NCBI GenBank assembly: GCA_002410505.1
Contig: DHSO01000019.1
Coordinates: 1 to 60,046, forward strand
Direction of reading: 5' to 3'
DNA: 60,046 nucleotides
From: Cloacimonetes bacterium UBA5284
GTDB taxonomy: Bacteria > Cloacimonadota > Cloacimonadia > Cloacimonadales > Cloacimonadaceae
A program made the position numbers and the translations under genes. Position 1 is the stretch's first letter, and the number at the start of each line of letters is the position of its first letter. Shown here in pieces: positions 16,353-24,519 of the stretch. Under the pieces are notes generated by a model, which saw only the letters and a program-made list of their open reading frames with translations, was not told the origin of the DNA and did not search any database.

Positions 16353-17321
16353 TTAAGTCTTTGGACACCCTGTCTGATATTGAAGACAGCGGTTCTTGCC
16401 GGCTTGTTTGGCTTTATACATCGCCTGATCAGCCTCATTGACGATCGTGTCCACGTTGTCATTGCCCATGTGATAAGACAATCCGATGCTCACGGTAAAG
16501 GCCAGCTCTCCTCCCGGGATCGGAATCCGGATGTTTTCTACCTGTTCTCGCACACGCTCAATCACGATCATCGCTCCTTCACAGGTAGTTTCCGGAAAGA
16601 TAAAGAGGAATTCTTCTCCACCCCATCTACCTACAAAATCCGTGGTACGTATCTCATGGCTTAGCACTTTGGCAAGCTCTATCAATGCCAGATCCCCCAC
16701 ATCGTGCCCATAGTTGTCATTGACCTTTTTGAAATCATCCACATCCGCCAGTGCCACTGCCATGCCGCGTTTGCTACGTATGGACCGCTGGATTTCGTGT
16801 TCCAGAATCTCGTTTAGAACTCTGCGGTTGTACAATTGGGTCAGACTGTCGTGCCGTGCCAGTTTTTCCAGCTCTTCCATGGCACGTTGAAGTTCTTGAT
16901 TGGTGCCGGTTAGTTTCTTATTCATTTCCTGCAGATCCGATTCCGCTTTAATCTGCGGATCGATATTCACAAATATCCCCACCAATTCTACTGTTGCCCC
17001 ATCGTCATGTATTACTCTGGACACATGCAAATCGGCCCAAAAACAGCTGCCGTCTTTCCTCAGGTAGCGTCGGCTCAATCTTATCCCCGGGATTTCTCCG
17101 GATATCAGTCGCGCAAAATTCATACTGCTGGATCCCCGGTCTTCCGGGGGAGTGACATCATTTACATGCAAGCTTTCAGCTTCAGTGGCAGAATAGCCCA
17201 TCATGCGGCACCAGGCCGGGTTCACCATCACATATTTCCCTTGCTGATCGGTTATGCCTATCGCCACCACCGTGGAATCAAATATCTTTGCGTAAAGGTC
17301 TTCTATCATCCAATGCTGCAT
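16353..17321 (-). CDS. PAS-GGDEF diguanylate cyclase
   Basis: I start at ATG 17321, preceded by AAGGAG with a 5-bp spacer; a TTG 11 codons earlier is possible but less likely. The 322-residue protein has a PAS domain (about 10-125), a short coiled coil (about 128-155) and a GGDEF domain (about 160-318). The active site is WGGEEF, and the RTTD motif upstream is an intact inhibitory I-site (RxxD). It should make cyclic di-GMP from two GTP in response to a PAS-bound signal. No membrane segment is seen. It lies downstream of the ferritin terminator, so it probably has its own promoter. Confidence 0.92.
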   Translation of the reverse strand: MQHWMIEDLYAKIFDSTVVAIGITDQQGKYVMVNPAWCRMMGYSATEAESLHVNDVTPPEDRGSSSMNFARLISGEIPGIRLSRRYLRKDGSCFWADLHVSRVIHDDGATVELVGIFVNIDPQIKAESDLQEMNKKLTGTNQELQRAMEELEKLARHDSLTQLYNRRVLNEILEHEIQRSIRSKRGMAVALADVDDFKKVNDNYGHDVGDLALIELAKVLSHEIRTTDFVGRWGGEEFLFIFPETTCEGAMIVIERVREQVENIRIPIPGGELAFTVSIGLSYHMGNDNVDTIVNEADQAMYKAKQAGKNRCLQYQTGCPKT

Positions 17322-17350
17322 ATTTGCTCCTTGGTCCTCAGTTTTTTCAA

Positions 17351-17390
17351 ACAAAAAGGGGAACCCGCGGCTTTTAGACCGGATTCCCCT
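17351..17390 (-). terminator. Rho-independent terminator after the ferritin gene
   Basis: Read on the minus strand, AGGGGAA (17384-17390) pairs with TTCCCCT (17357-17363), with extra G:C pairs inside, and is followed by TTTTTG. It ends the flavodiiron-ferritin transcript 34 bp after the ferritin stop. Confidence 0.8.
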
Positions 17391-17423
17391 GTTTTACTAA
17401 TCTATATTACCCTTACGGGGTTT

Positions 17424-17933
17424 TTATTCTTCGCTGTCCGGGCTGTATGAGCGTTGAGCCAAGTCACGGTCTATCATCATGATGCCATGTCCATGATCGC
17501 CAACCATCTTTAGCATATTTACGATTCTATCCACCGATGCTTCTTCTTCCACCTGTTCGTCCACATACCATTGCAAAAAGCTGCGGGTAGCGTGGTCGTT
17601 TTCTTTGATCGCTAGGTCCATCAGATCGTTGATGCTTTTCGAAATGAATTGTTCGTGTTCCAAAGCCATTTTGAAAGCTTTCAGCGGATTATCAAATTCA
17701 TATGTCGGCTCGGCGATAGCTTTCAGCTTCACTCTTCCGCCGCGTTCCACCAGATAGTTAAAGAATTTCATGGCGTGATAGCGCTCTTCCTTACCTTGAG
17801 CGTCCATCCAATTTGCCATGCCGTCCAGATTTTGGTCTGAAAACCACGCTTGCATAGCTATATACAGGTATTCTGAATACAGCTCTCTATTGATTTGTTC
17901 ATTTATGGCACTTACCATTTTTTTGCTGATCAT
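17424..17933 (-). CDS. ftnA: Ferritin (non-haem, FtnA-type)
   Basis: The 169-residue four-helix protein has ferroxidase ligands Glu17 (in NRELYSEYLYIAMQAWF), the ExxH pair in EERYHAMKFF (about 50-53), and a further Glu/Gln set in 'EHEQFISK' and 'DEQVEEEA'. It oxidises and stores iron in the cytosol. Its ATG overlaps the stop of the flavodiiron gene by 4 bp (ATGA), so iron storage and O2/NO reduction are co-expressed. This is a sensible pairing in an anaerobe, since it limits Fenton chemistry. Confidence 0.95.
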   Translation of the reverse strand: MISKKMVSAINEQINRELYSEYLYIAMQAWFSDQNLDGMANWMDAQGKEERYHAMKFFNYLVERGGRVKLKAIAEPTYEFDNPLKAFKMALEHEQFISKSINDLMDLAIKENDHATRSFLQWYVDEQVEEEASVDRIVNMLKMVGDHGHGIMMIDRDLAQRSYSPDSEE

Positions 17934-19126
17934 TGTTCCTCCAGTTTTGATTTTATATTTTGTTCCAATTTTAGCTTGATATTTTCCAGGTCTTCTTTTG
18001 AGGGAATATACTGATGTTTAATAGGCTCCATCATATCAAATCCGCATTCTTTGGGATCTCCCAACAGTTGCTGCAGAATGGGGATGCTTTGACCGCCCCA
18101 ACCGTAGGAACCGAACGCCAGGCCGATGCGATCTTTGGGGGATAGGCCCTTCAGATAATACATAAATGCTGCCACTGTGGGTAAAATCGACGAATTCAAG
18201 GTGGGCGAGCCCACGGCGATGTATCTGGCATCGATGATATCAGTCATGATGTCCGAGATATGATTGTGCTGCAAAGAGATCATTTTGGCTCTGATCCCCA
18301 TGTTTTCAAAGCTTTCGTGGATTGCTTCCGCCATCATCTGGGTCGATTTCCACATACTGTCATAGATCACCAGCGCGCGGTGTTTATCGGACACGTTGTA
18401 AGCCCAGTCCTTGTATCCCGATAATATATGGCTTATGTTCTCCTCTGTCCAGATCACGCCATGACTGGGGCAGATCATCTTTATCGACAGCGGAGCTGCC
18501 AGATCCAGCACCTTTTGCACTTGTTTGGAATATGGCAACACGATATTGGCATAATATTTCTTGGCTTCTTCCATCACGATACCAATGGGAAGCTCGCTTG
18601 CGAAGCGCTCTGAAGACGCGATATGCTGCCCAAACGCGTCGTTTGAAAACAGGATTTCCTCTTCGGGGCAATAGGTGATCTGATTGTCCGGCCAATGCAC
18701 CATGGGTGTGGTAATAAAGCTTAAACTGCGCTTCCCGATACTGAGGCTGTCTCCGGTTTTAATCTCTTCAAAATTCCACTCTTGCTTATAGTGAAGCTTC
18801 AGACCTTTTATGCCATTGGCATTGGTGTAGATCTTTGCGTTCGGAATCATTTTTTGCAACATGGGTAGCCCACTGGAATGATCCATCTCCACATGGTTTT
18901 GAATCACTACATCTATTTTGGCAGGATCCACCACATCCTTGATACGAGCTATCATCTCATCATACAGATAGTATTTCACGTTGTCGATCAGAGTAATCTT
19001 CTCATCGATAATCAGATAGGCATTGTAGGTGGAGCCTCGCTGTGTCATATATCCGTGAAAGCTCCTCAGATCCCAATCTATGCCACCGACCCAATATATT
19101 CCTTCCCGCAGTTTTACTGCCTTCAT
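17930..19126 (-). CDS. fprA: Flavodiiron protein (A-type flavoprotein, O2/NO reductase)
   Basis: I start at ATG 19126 (MKAVKLREGIYWVGG), which has GGGAG upstream; the open frame extends 13 codons further. The 398-residue protein has a metallo-beta-lactamase diiron domain (about 1-245) with ligands in HVEMDH, MVHWPDN, NDAFGQH and CPSHG. A flavodoxin domain follows (about 250-390, starting VIYDSMWKSTQMMAEAI). It reduces O2 to water or NO to N2O using FMN. There is no fused rubredoxin, so a separate electron donor is needed. It is co-transcribed with ferritin. Confidence 0.95.
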   Translation of the reverse strand: MKAVKLREGIYWVGGIDWDLRSFHGYMTQRGSTYNAYLIIDEKITLIDNVKYYLYDEMIARIKDVVDPAKIDVVIQNHVEMDHSSGLPMLQKMIPNAKIYTNANGIKGLKLHYKQEWNFEEIKTGDSLSIGKRSLSFITTPMVHWPDNQITYCPEEEILFSNDAFGQHIASSERFASELPIGIVMEEAKKYYANIVLPYSKQVQKVLDLAAPLSIKMICPSHGVIWTEENISHILSGYKDWAYNVSDKHRALVIYDSMWKSTQMMAEAIHESFENMGIRAKMISLQHNHISDIMTDIIDARYIAVGSPTLNSSILPTVAAFMYYLKGLSPKDRIGLAFGSYGWGGQSIPILQQLLGDPKECGFDMMEPIKHQYIPSKEDLENIKLKLEQNIKSKLEEQ

Positions 19127-19200
19127 ATGTATATCTCCCATAATAATATTAAATTTGGCAGGCACAAGATTTGCTTTTCAAATTCTTGCATCATACCTAC

Positions 19201-19229
19201 ATTATAGTGTAATTAGTCCAAAATCAAAC
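19201..19229 (-). promoter_or_regulatory. Promoter of fprA-ftnA
   Basis: A perfect TATAAT occurs on the minus strand at 19201-19206, 75 bp before the fprA start. GTTTGA lies 17 bp upstream of it (19224-19229) as a weak -35; TTGATT at 15-bp spacing is an alternative. Confidence 0.45.
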
Positions 19230-19317
19230 AAGATTTTTTGCTTATTCAAGATAATCCTTGACCAAATATCCCCTCTTTTCATCGTTTTATTACCATCCGA
19301 AACAAGGAGTCCGCGAT

Positions 19318-19653
19318 ATGGCCAGCAGCATAGATACCATGGAATACATTTTTGAGCAGCTTCAGGCTCTACCCGGCGCATATTCCCGCAAAATGTTTGG
19401 TGAATATGCCTTTTATTTTATGGATAAAGTGATCGGCCTGCTTTGCGACGATCAGCTTTTTGTAAAGCCGACCGAAGCCGGCAAAGCCTTTCTGGGCGAC
19501 CCCGAATACGCAGCACCATACCCCGGAGCGAAAGACCATTTTCTCATTCCCGAAGACATGTGGGACGATTCAGCCTTCCTCTGCGAACTCTTCCGGGTAT
19601 CCGAGCCTGAGATAACCAAGCCCGCCCGGAAAAAGCCCAAGGCTGCCAAATAG
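19318..19653 (+). CDS. TfoX N-terminal domain protein
   Basis: I start at ATG 19318 (MASSIDTMEYIFEQL), with AAGGAG 8 bp upstream. The 111-residue protein has the TfoX_N pattern: 'RKMFGEYAFYFMDKVIGLL', 'DQLFVKPTEAG', 'PYPGAKDHFLI'. It ends in a lysine-rich tail. The domain is found in competence regulators but also in many stand-alone proteins with no known function. It converges with mutM, 38 bp away. Confidence 0.85.
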   Translation: MASSIDTMEYIFEQLQALPGAYSRKMFGEYAFYFMDKVIGLLCDDQLFVKPTEAGKAFLGDPEYAAPYPGAKDHFLIPEDMWDDSAFLCELFRVSEPEITKPARKKPKAAK

Positions 19654-19691
19654 TCGCATCTGCGCGCGTCGCTTTAGCGTGGGTTTGCTTA

Positions 19692-20495
19692 CTATCTCTG
19701 ACACACAGGGCAATAGAAGCTGGAGCGCCCGCCCAAACGAATGTTTTCCAGAGCGTGTCCTTTGGGGCATTCCTTTTGTTGATACACTTGCAAAAAGTTT
19801 TGAAACTCGCCTGTCTTATCATCGATGCGCCGAAAATCCGAGATGCTGGTTCCGCCTACTTTTATCGCCTCTTGCAATACAGCTTTGGCGTGTTTCACCA
19901 TCAGCCTGGACTCTTTACGGCTGATGGACTTTCCCGGGCGCTGAGGTCTTACTTTTGCCCTAAACAATAGCTCACAAACGTAGATATTGCCCAATCCTGC
20001 TATCAAGCGCTGATCCAATAGCAAGTTCTTGATGGGCGCGCTTCTACCTGCAAGAATCAGGTGAAGATAGTTGGCGTCAAACTCCTCCGATAACGGTTCC
20101 GGCCCCAGTTTGGGCATGTAGTATTCCAGGTTTTCACTCTTCAGCAAGGTAATTTTGCCAAAAGTGCGCGGATCTATAAAGCGGATCGCCTCCCCTCCTT
20201 CCAGCAGGATGCGGGCTCGCTCGTGTTTGTGAGTTTCCATGGCTTGGCTATCGTACACCAATTTCCCCGTCATCCTCAGATGCACGATCATCGTTACTCC
20301 ACTATCCAGTTGGAACAGCATATATTTGCCCCTCCGGGTAGCCTTGTCAAGCCGGCTGGGGAAAGCATCGTCACTCAGCTCCGGATCCAAGATCACCGTG
20401 CCGGGATAGTACGATTCCAAACCGGCCAAAACGCGTCCATTAAGCACAGATTGCACCCCATCCAATACGGTCTGGACTTCAGGTAGTTCCGGCAT
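19692..20495 (-). CDS. mutM: Formamidopyrimidine-DNA glycosylase with altered zinc finger
   Basis: The 267-residue enzyme removes 8-oxoguanine and formamidopyrimidines from DNA. It starts MPELPEVQTV, giving the catalytic Pro2 and Glu3, and has 'RRGKYMLFQL' with the conserved Lys. The helix-two-turn-helix region contains 'QRLIAGLGNIYVCELLF'. The C-terminal finger is unusual: the normal C-x2-C first half is replaced by C-x3-H (CPKGH), followed by the normal CPVC. The base-recognition Arg (GGRSSFYC) is kept. Its start overlaps the trxB stop, so it is co-transcribed with trxB. Confidence 0.93.
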   Translation of the reverse strand: MPELPEVQTVLDGVQSVLNGRVLAGLESYYPGTVILDPELSDDAFPSRLDKATRRGKYMLFQLDSGVTMIVHLRMTGKLVYDSQAMETHKHERARILLEGGEAIRFIDPRTFGKITLLKSENLEYYMPKLGPEPLSEEFDANYLHLILAGRSAPIKNLLLDQRLIAGLGNIYVCELLFRAKVRPQRPGKSISRKESRLMVKHAKAVLQEAIKVGGTSISDFRRIDDKTGEFQNFLQVYQQKECPKGHALENIRLGGRSSFYCPVCQR

Positions 20496-21466
20496 CAGGC
20501 ATCCCGCTGTGTTGCTTCGATATATTTATGGATGTTATAGGCAGCCAAAGCTCCATCGCCTACAGCGGTTGCCACCTGCCTCAAAGTTTTGGCTTCCACG
20601 TCTCCCGCTGCCCACACTCCTTGAGCAGATGTGGCATGGTTTCTGTCTGTCTGGATGTATCCTTCATCCAGATTTAGCTGATCTTCAAAGAGCCCGGTAT
20701 TTGGATTGGAACCGATAAATACAAACAGTCCATCCACTGCCAATTCGCTTTGAGCTCCGCTGGAGGTGTCTTTCAGTTTCAGTTTGCGGCTCTCGGATCC
20801 AAAATCGATCTCTTCCACCACTTTGTTTGTCAACAGTTCAATCTTGGCATTGGCTTTCACTCGTTCTATCAAAATCGGATCCGCACTAAAGCCTTCCCGG
20901 CGATGGACGATGTAGATCTTTGCAGCGTATTTGGCTATGAATAGAGATTCTTCAAAGGCTGTATTCCCTGCTCCCACTACCGCCACTGTCTTATCCGGAT
21001 AGAAAGGTCCGTCGCAGGTAGCACAATAGGATACTCCACGTCCGGAAAACTCCTGTTCTCCCTTTACGCCCAATCTGCGCGGAGAACTGCCGGTCGCGAT
21101 CAACACCGTACGTGCTTTCCAAGTATTAAAGCCGGTCCTGATCTCTTTTACAGAAGAAACCAAGTCCACACTCTGCACATCTTCATGCACTATTTCCAAC
21201 CCAAAGAACTTTGCCTGTGTCTCCATATCCTCCGCCAGCTTCTTTCCCAAAACGGGTTCCGGAAAACCGGGATAGTTTTCCACCCATTCGGTGGCGGTCA
21301 GCTGTCCCCCTGCCACCGGAGCTTTTTCTATCATCAAAGTCTTGAGCTTGTATCTGGCGGCATATAAACCGGCGGAAAGCCCCGCGGGGCCTCCACCGAT
21401 TATTATAAGATCATACACTTGCCTGCTATCGGCCTCCGCAGAAAAGCTGAAATTGAAATCTAACAT
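20495..21466 (-). CDS. trxB: Thioredoxin reductase
   Basis: The 323-residue flavoenzyme has the FAD motif GGGPAGLSAG (about 24-33), the redox-active CATC, the NADPH motif GAGNTAFEES and the C-terminal FAD contact GVWAAGDVE. It passes electrons from NAD(P)H to thioredoxin-like proteins. The gene for a two-domain disulfide oxidoreductase lies 5 bp upstream and is its likely partner. There are about 15 extra N-terminal residues before the Rossmann fold. Confidence 0.95.
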   Translation of the reverse strand: MLDFNFSFSAEADSRQVYDLIIIGGGPAGLSAGLYAARYKLKTLMIEKAPVAGGQLTATEWVENYPGFPEPVLGKKLAEDMETQAKFFGLEIVHEDVQSVDLVSSVKEIRTGFNTWKARTVLIATGSSPRRLGVKGEQEFSGRGVSYCATCDGPFYPDKTVAVVGAGNTAFEESLFIAKYAAKIYIVHRREGFSADPILIERVKANAKIELLTNKVVEEIDFGSESRKLKLKDTSSGAQSELAVDGLFVFIGSNPNTGLFEDQLNLDEGYIQTDRNHATSAQGVWAAGDVEAKTLRQVATAVGDGALAAYNIHKYIEATQRDA

Positions 21467-21470
21467 AGCC

Positions 21471-22109
21471 TTACAATGACTCTTTGATCTTGGCCACTAT
21501 CATCTGTTCCGGAGCGGCGCCTTCCTGATACCAATTCTCATTTATCGTGGTGCGGGGAACGCCTTGTACATTATACTTCTGAGCCAGATGCGGATACTCG
21601 GATATCTCCACCATATCAGCTTTTATTTTATCACTGTAAAACGCCATCTGATGCGCCAGAATAACCGCTTGCGGACAGTATGGACAGGTTGGGGTCACAA
21701 ACACCTGCATATGCACGGGCTTGGCCAGATTGTCCAAGAATTTCTTTGTATCTTCTCCCAGCTTTATGATGCCGGTAGATACCATCAAGATCGCCGATAG
21801 CAGAGATGAAAACTCATATCCCGCCGGAATGCCGTAAAACCTGATTCCGTAGTCCTTTTCGCCTAGCACGGCAATCGATGGGATCTTGTCCACACCATAT
21901 TTTTCTACCGCTTCCTTGTCACTTTCAAATTCATGCACTTCCAACTTCAGCAAACTATTCGTGCCGGCAAGCTCTTCCAATAGCTGGTGTGTTTCTTTGC
22001 AATACCCGCATTCAAAGGACTGTGTAAACAGCAGCAAACGTACTTCATTCTTCATATTTTGCAAAGCTTTCTTCACTTCGCCTATTACTTTTTCATCGAG
22101 AATTGGCAT
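21471..22109 (-). CDS. Protein disulfide oxidoreductase (two thioredoxin folds, glutaredoxin-like)
   Basis: The 212-residue protein contains two thioredoxin folds, each with its own redox motif: CGYC (residues 34-37) and CPYC (about 138-141). This is the PDO architecture known from thermophiles and strict anaerobes. The cis-Pro of the second fold is in 'VQGVPRTTIN'. There is no signal peptide, so it acts in the cytosol. Together with trxB just downstream it forms a PDO-thioredoxin reductase couple. An AGGAGGAG site precedes the ATG. Confidence 0.9.
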   Translation of the reverse strand: MPILDEKVIGEVKKALQNMKNEVRLLLFTQSFECGYCKETHQLLEELAGTNSLLKLEVHEFESDKEAVEKYGVDKIPSIAVLGEKDYGIRFYGIPAGYEFSSLLSAILMVSTGIIKLGEDTKKFLDNLAKPVHMQVFVTPTCPYCPQAVILAHQMAFYSDKIKADMVEISEYPHLAQKYNVQGVPRTTINENWYQEGAAPEQMIVAKIKESL

Positions 22110-22394
22110 TGTTATTCTCCTCCTGTTCTGTGATTCTGTTTAACAATATAATGAATCATATCCGAATAGCAAATCTTTCCGTTAAATCCTTTTTACCGTT
22201 AGCAATCCCCCCTGCATAAATATATCTTATTCTTCAGCTTGCGTTAGTATGCTTCGGACCAAAATATCATACGGCGGCAGTTAAATTGGGTCTGGCAGCA
22301 GCATAGCGACCCCCGCAATTTTTCATCTTATCCGCCTCTGCTTTCCGGCTAATGCAATCTTGATCCCGTAAAAGTTTATTAGGAGATACAGCAG

Positions 22395-22496
22395 ATGAAT
22401 CAATCCATGATCGGGACACAAAGAGATTCTTTACAAATTGCTGCAAACCGCTTATATTGTATGCAGAAAAGCAAATCACCTGAAGAAAAAGGTTGA
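22395..22496 (+). CDS. Possible 33-residue small protein or leader peptide
   Basis: An ATG at 22395 follows AGGAG (22381-22385, 9-bp spacer) and runs 33 codons to TGA, ending 21 bp before the MORN gene. The product (MNQSMIGTQRDSLQIAANRL and on) has no recognisable motif. The promoter at 22430-22458 lies inside it, so transcripts from that promoter would not carry it. A chance frame is quite possible. Confidence 0.2.
   Translation: MNQSMIGTQRDSLQIAANRLYCMQKSKSPEEKG
22430..22458 (+). promoter_or_regulatory. Promoter of the MORN-panB unit
   Basis: TTTACA (22430-22435) and TATATT (22453-22458) are separated by exactly 17 bp, 60 bp before the MORN start. Each box matches the sigma-70 consensus at 5 of 6 bases. 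Confidence 0.55.
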
Positions 22497-22517
22497 CTAA
22501 GCCTTTGGAGGTAAATA

Positions 22518-23075
22518 ATGTGTCCTGAAAAGTGCTATAAGAAGAGAATCGCATTGGTATTTAAGCGAATATACGATACGTTGCCCATGTTGATGCAAGC
22601 GGCCCTTATTCTTGTCTTTACCATCATGATAGTAAAACTCCCTGCCCAAACGCAGAGTGAGGACTATATGGCGGTAAAGAACTGGGATTTGCCGGAAAAC
22701 GCCATTGCCATGACCGAATTGCATAAATCGGAGCAGAGGCTGTATTATGAGGACCGCCCCTTTTCGGGCTGGGCATATGAGCTGTACCCGGATGGAGCTT
22801 TGATGCAGGCCACTCAATACAAGGACGGGGTGATGCACGGCTTGAACCTTTTATGGTATCAGGACGGCAGCCCGCAGATGAGCGCGGCTTATCGCGACGG
22901 ATCCCTACACGGCCGTTTTTTGGGCTGGTATCTGAATGGCAGAGTAATATACGACATGTTTATAAACAGAGGAACTTATGCCTCGGACAACCTGGAGAGC
23001 AGAGACGATCTCCGGCAAGAGGAGGCGGAAATATATGAAAGAGAAGGTAGTACCGATGACAGCACCAGTGAATAG
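22518..23075 (+). CDS. MORN-variant repeat protein, membrane-anchored or exported
   Basis: The 185-residue protein has a hydrophobic segment at about 24-43 (MLMQAALILVFTIMIVKLPA), then two or three MORN_2-type repeats (YPDGALMQATQYKDGVMHGL, WYQDGS, YRDGSLHGRFLGWYLNG). The C-terminus is acidic. GGAGG lies before the ATG at 22518; a later ATG at 22587 would give a more standard signal peptide. Such repeats occur in envelope proteins and in some antitoxins; no toxin is adjacent. Its end overlaps panB by 41 bp. Confidence 0.65.
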   Translation: MCPEKCYKKRIALVFKRIYDTLPMLMQAALILVFTIMIVKLPAQTQSEDYMAVKNWDLPENAIAMTELHKSEQRLYYEDRPFSGWAYELYPDGALMQATQYKDGVMHGLNLLWYQDGSPQMSAAYRDGSLHGRFLGWYLNGRVIYDMFINRGTYASDNLESRDDLRQEEAEIYEREGSTDDSTSE

Positions 23076-23880
23076 GTTGCTTAGCGCGCAAAGCTTTGCT
23101 CTTATGAAACAGAAACAGCAGAAAATCACGATGATCACCGCATACGATTTTGCCGAAGGCAGCGCGGTCGCAGACACCGATATCGATGTGATTCTGGTGG
23201 GAGATTCCCTGGGCATGGTAGTGTTGGGCTATGACAGCACCCTGAAAGTAACAATGGAAGACATGATCACGCATAGCGCGGCGGTTCGCCGGGGAGCACC
23301 GGACAAATATATCATCACAGATATGCCCTATATGAGTTATCATCTGGATTCTCGTGAAACCCGCGTAAACGCGTCCCGCCTGGTGCGTGAAGGTGGAGCG
23401 AACGCGGTGAAGCTGGAAGGCGGAGCAAACTCACGTCTGCAAGCTATCCGGGACATCGTGGATATGGAAATCCCTGTCTGCGCTCATATCGGGCTCACCC
23501 CACAATCTATCCTGAAATTTGGCGGATTCAAGGTTCAAGGCAAGAGCGAGCAAGCTCACGACGAGATCCTCAGGCAAGCTGCAGCTGCGGAAGATGCGGG
23601 AGCATTCATGCTGGTATTGGAAGGTATACCGGAGCTTTTGGGCAAAAAGATCAGCGCATCTTTACATATCCCCACCATCGGCATCGGCGCCGGGCGTTAC
23701 TGTGACGGGCAGGTCCTGGTATATCACGATCTGCTGGGCTACAGCCGAATGCAGGCAAAATTTGTAAAACAATACGCGGACTTAAATGAAAGCATTCCCA
23801 AAGCCATTATGCAATACAGCCGGGAAGTACGGGAAGGGCTTTTCCCCACCCGCGAGCACAGCTACTACCCCATAGATTAA
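23035..23880 (+). CDS. panB: 3-methyl-2-oxobutanoate hydroxymethyltransferase
   Basis: I start at ATG 23035, which has AGGAGG upstream. The 281-residue enzyme makes ketopantoate for pantothenate/CoA synthesis. Motifs are ITAYDF, VGDSLGMVVLGYDST, 'DMPYMSY', AVKLEGG and GIGAGRYCDGQVLV. No other pan gene is nearby. The 41-bp overlap with the MORN gene points to translational coupling; a later ATG (23056) would still overlap. Confidence 0.95.
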   Translation: MKEKVVPMTAPVNRLLSAQSFALMKQKQQKITMITAYDFAEGSAVADTDIDVILVGDSLGMVVLGYDSTLKVTMEDMITHSAAVRRGAPDKYIITDMPYMSYHLDSRETRVNASRLVREGGANAVKLEGGANSRLQAIRDIVDMEIPVCAHIGLTPQSILKFGGFKVQGKSEQAHDEILRQAAAAEDAGAFMLVLEGIPELLGKKISASLHIPTIGIGAGRYCDGQVLVYHDLLGYSRMQAKFVKQYADLNESIPKAIMQYSREVREGLFPTREHSYYPID

Positions 23881-23899
23881 AACAATAAAGGAATACAAT

Positions 23900-24514
23900 A
23901 TGCCAAACGATAGAACAGAAAACATGAGTCCCGACGAGAAATTCTCTGCCATCGCAAATCTGAAAGAGAAATTGGAAGACAATTTTGTAGCGCTGGGTGA
24001 TCTCTTAAGCGAGATCAAACGTAGCAAGCTATATAGATTCAAGGGTTATGAGAGCTTCAAAGACTTTGTGGAAGCCGAGTATCAGCTCTCAGGGTCCTTG
24101 GCCGGCAAATTGGCAGCCACCTTCGATCTCTACATCGAAGAGATGGATATAGACGAAACAAGTGTAAAAGAAATCGGTTTGGAACGCTTGCAATTGATCA
24201 AACCCATGGTGCAAAAGGCCGGTTGGGATGAGCGGGAGCTTTGGATGCAAAAGGCGCTGGAAACTCCCACAAACGAATTGCGAAGCGAGATCAAAGAGCT
24301 GAAAAAGAAAGACAAAGAGGACAACCAGGACCTCAAAAAAGTATTTATAGATCAATATTTGGAGAAAATGACTACATGGTTCAATTGCTCAAAAAGTGAG
24401 CTGAATTTCAAGCTCGCTCTTTATTTTCAGGAAAGTGACCTGGACGACGTTAAGAAAGTGGTGAAAGAGCGCCAACGCGCATTTGAACAGGAAATCCAAG
24501 CAAACAAGGACTAA
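23900..24514 (+). CDS. Unknown helical protein upstream of porX
   Basis: The 204-residue protein is almost wholly helical and charged. Residues about 12-85 ('FVALGDLLSEIKRSKLYRF' then 'YESFKDFVEAEYQLS') resemble the N-terminal helices of DUF3102- or partition-type DNA-associated proteins, in which a short helix-turn-helix follows. Residues about 125-150 are a charged coiled coil rich in Lys and Glu. I do not recognise a family with confidence. AAAGGAA precedes the ATG. It ends 5 bp before porX, so the two are likely co-expressed. Confidence 0.7.
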   Translation: MPNDRTENMSPDEKFSAIANLKEKLEDNFVALGDLLSEIKRSKLYRFKGYESFKDFVEAEYQLSGSLAGKLAATFDLYIEEMDIDETSVKEIGLERLQLIKPMVQKAGWDERELWMQKALETPTNELRSEIKELKKKDKEDNQDLKKVFIDQYLEKMTTWFNCSKSELNFKLALYFQESDLDDVKKVVKERQRAFEQEIQANKD

Positions 24515-24519
24515 GCTAT

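Larger units (their letters stand above)
22110..22517. other. Divergent intergenic region, about 0.4 kb
   Basis: This stretch separates the disulfide oxidoreductase gene (minus) from the MORN gene (plus). It holds the plus-strand promoter at 22430-22458 and a 33-codon open frame at 22395-22496, listed separately. From 22150 to 22380 I see no convincing gene or hairpin. A minus-strand frame through 22267-22554 has no coding character. Confidence 0.6.

Noticed and set aside
22267..22554. Minus-strand open frame of 95 codons in the MORN upstream region
   Set aside because: There is no ribosome site and no coding pattern, and it runs across the plus-strand promoter and the MORN start.
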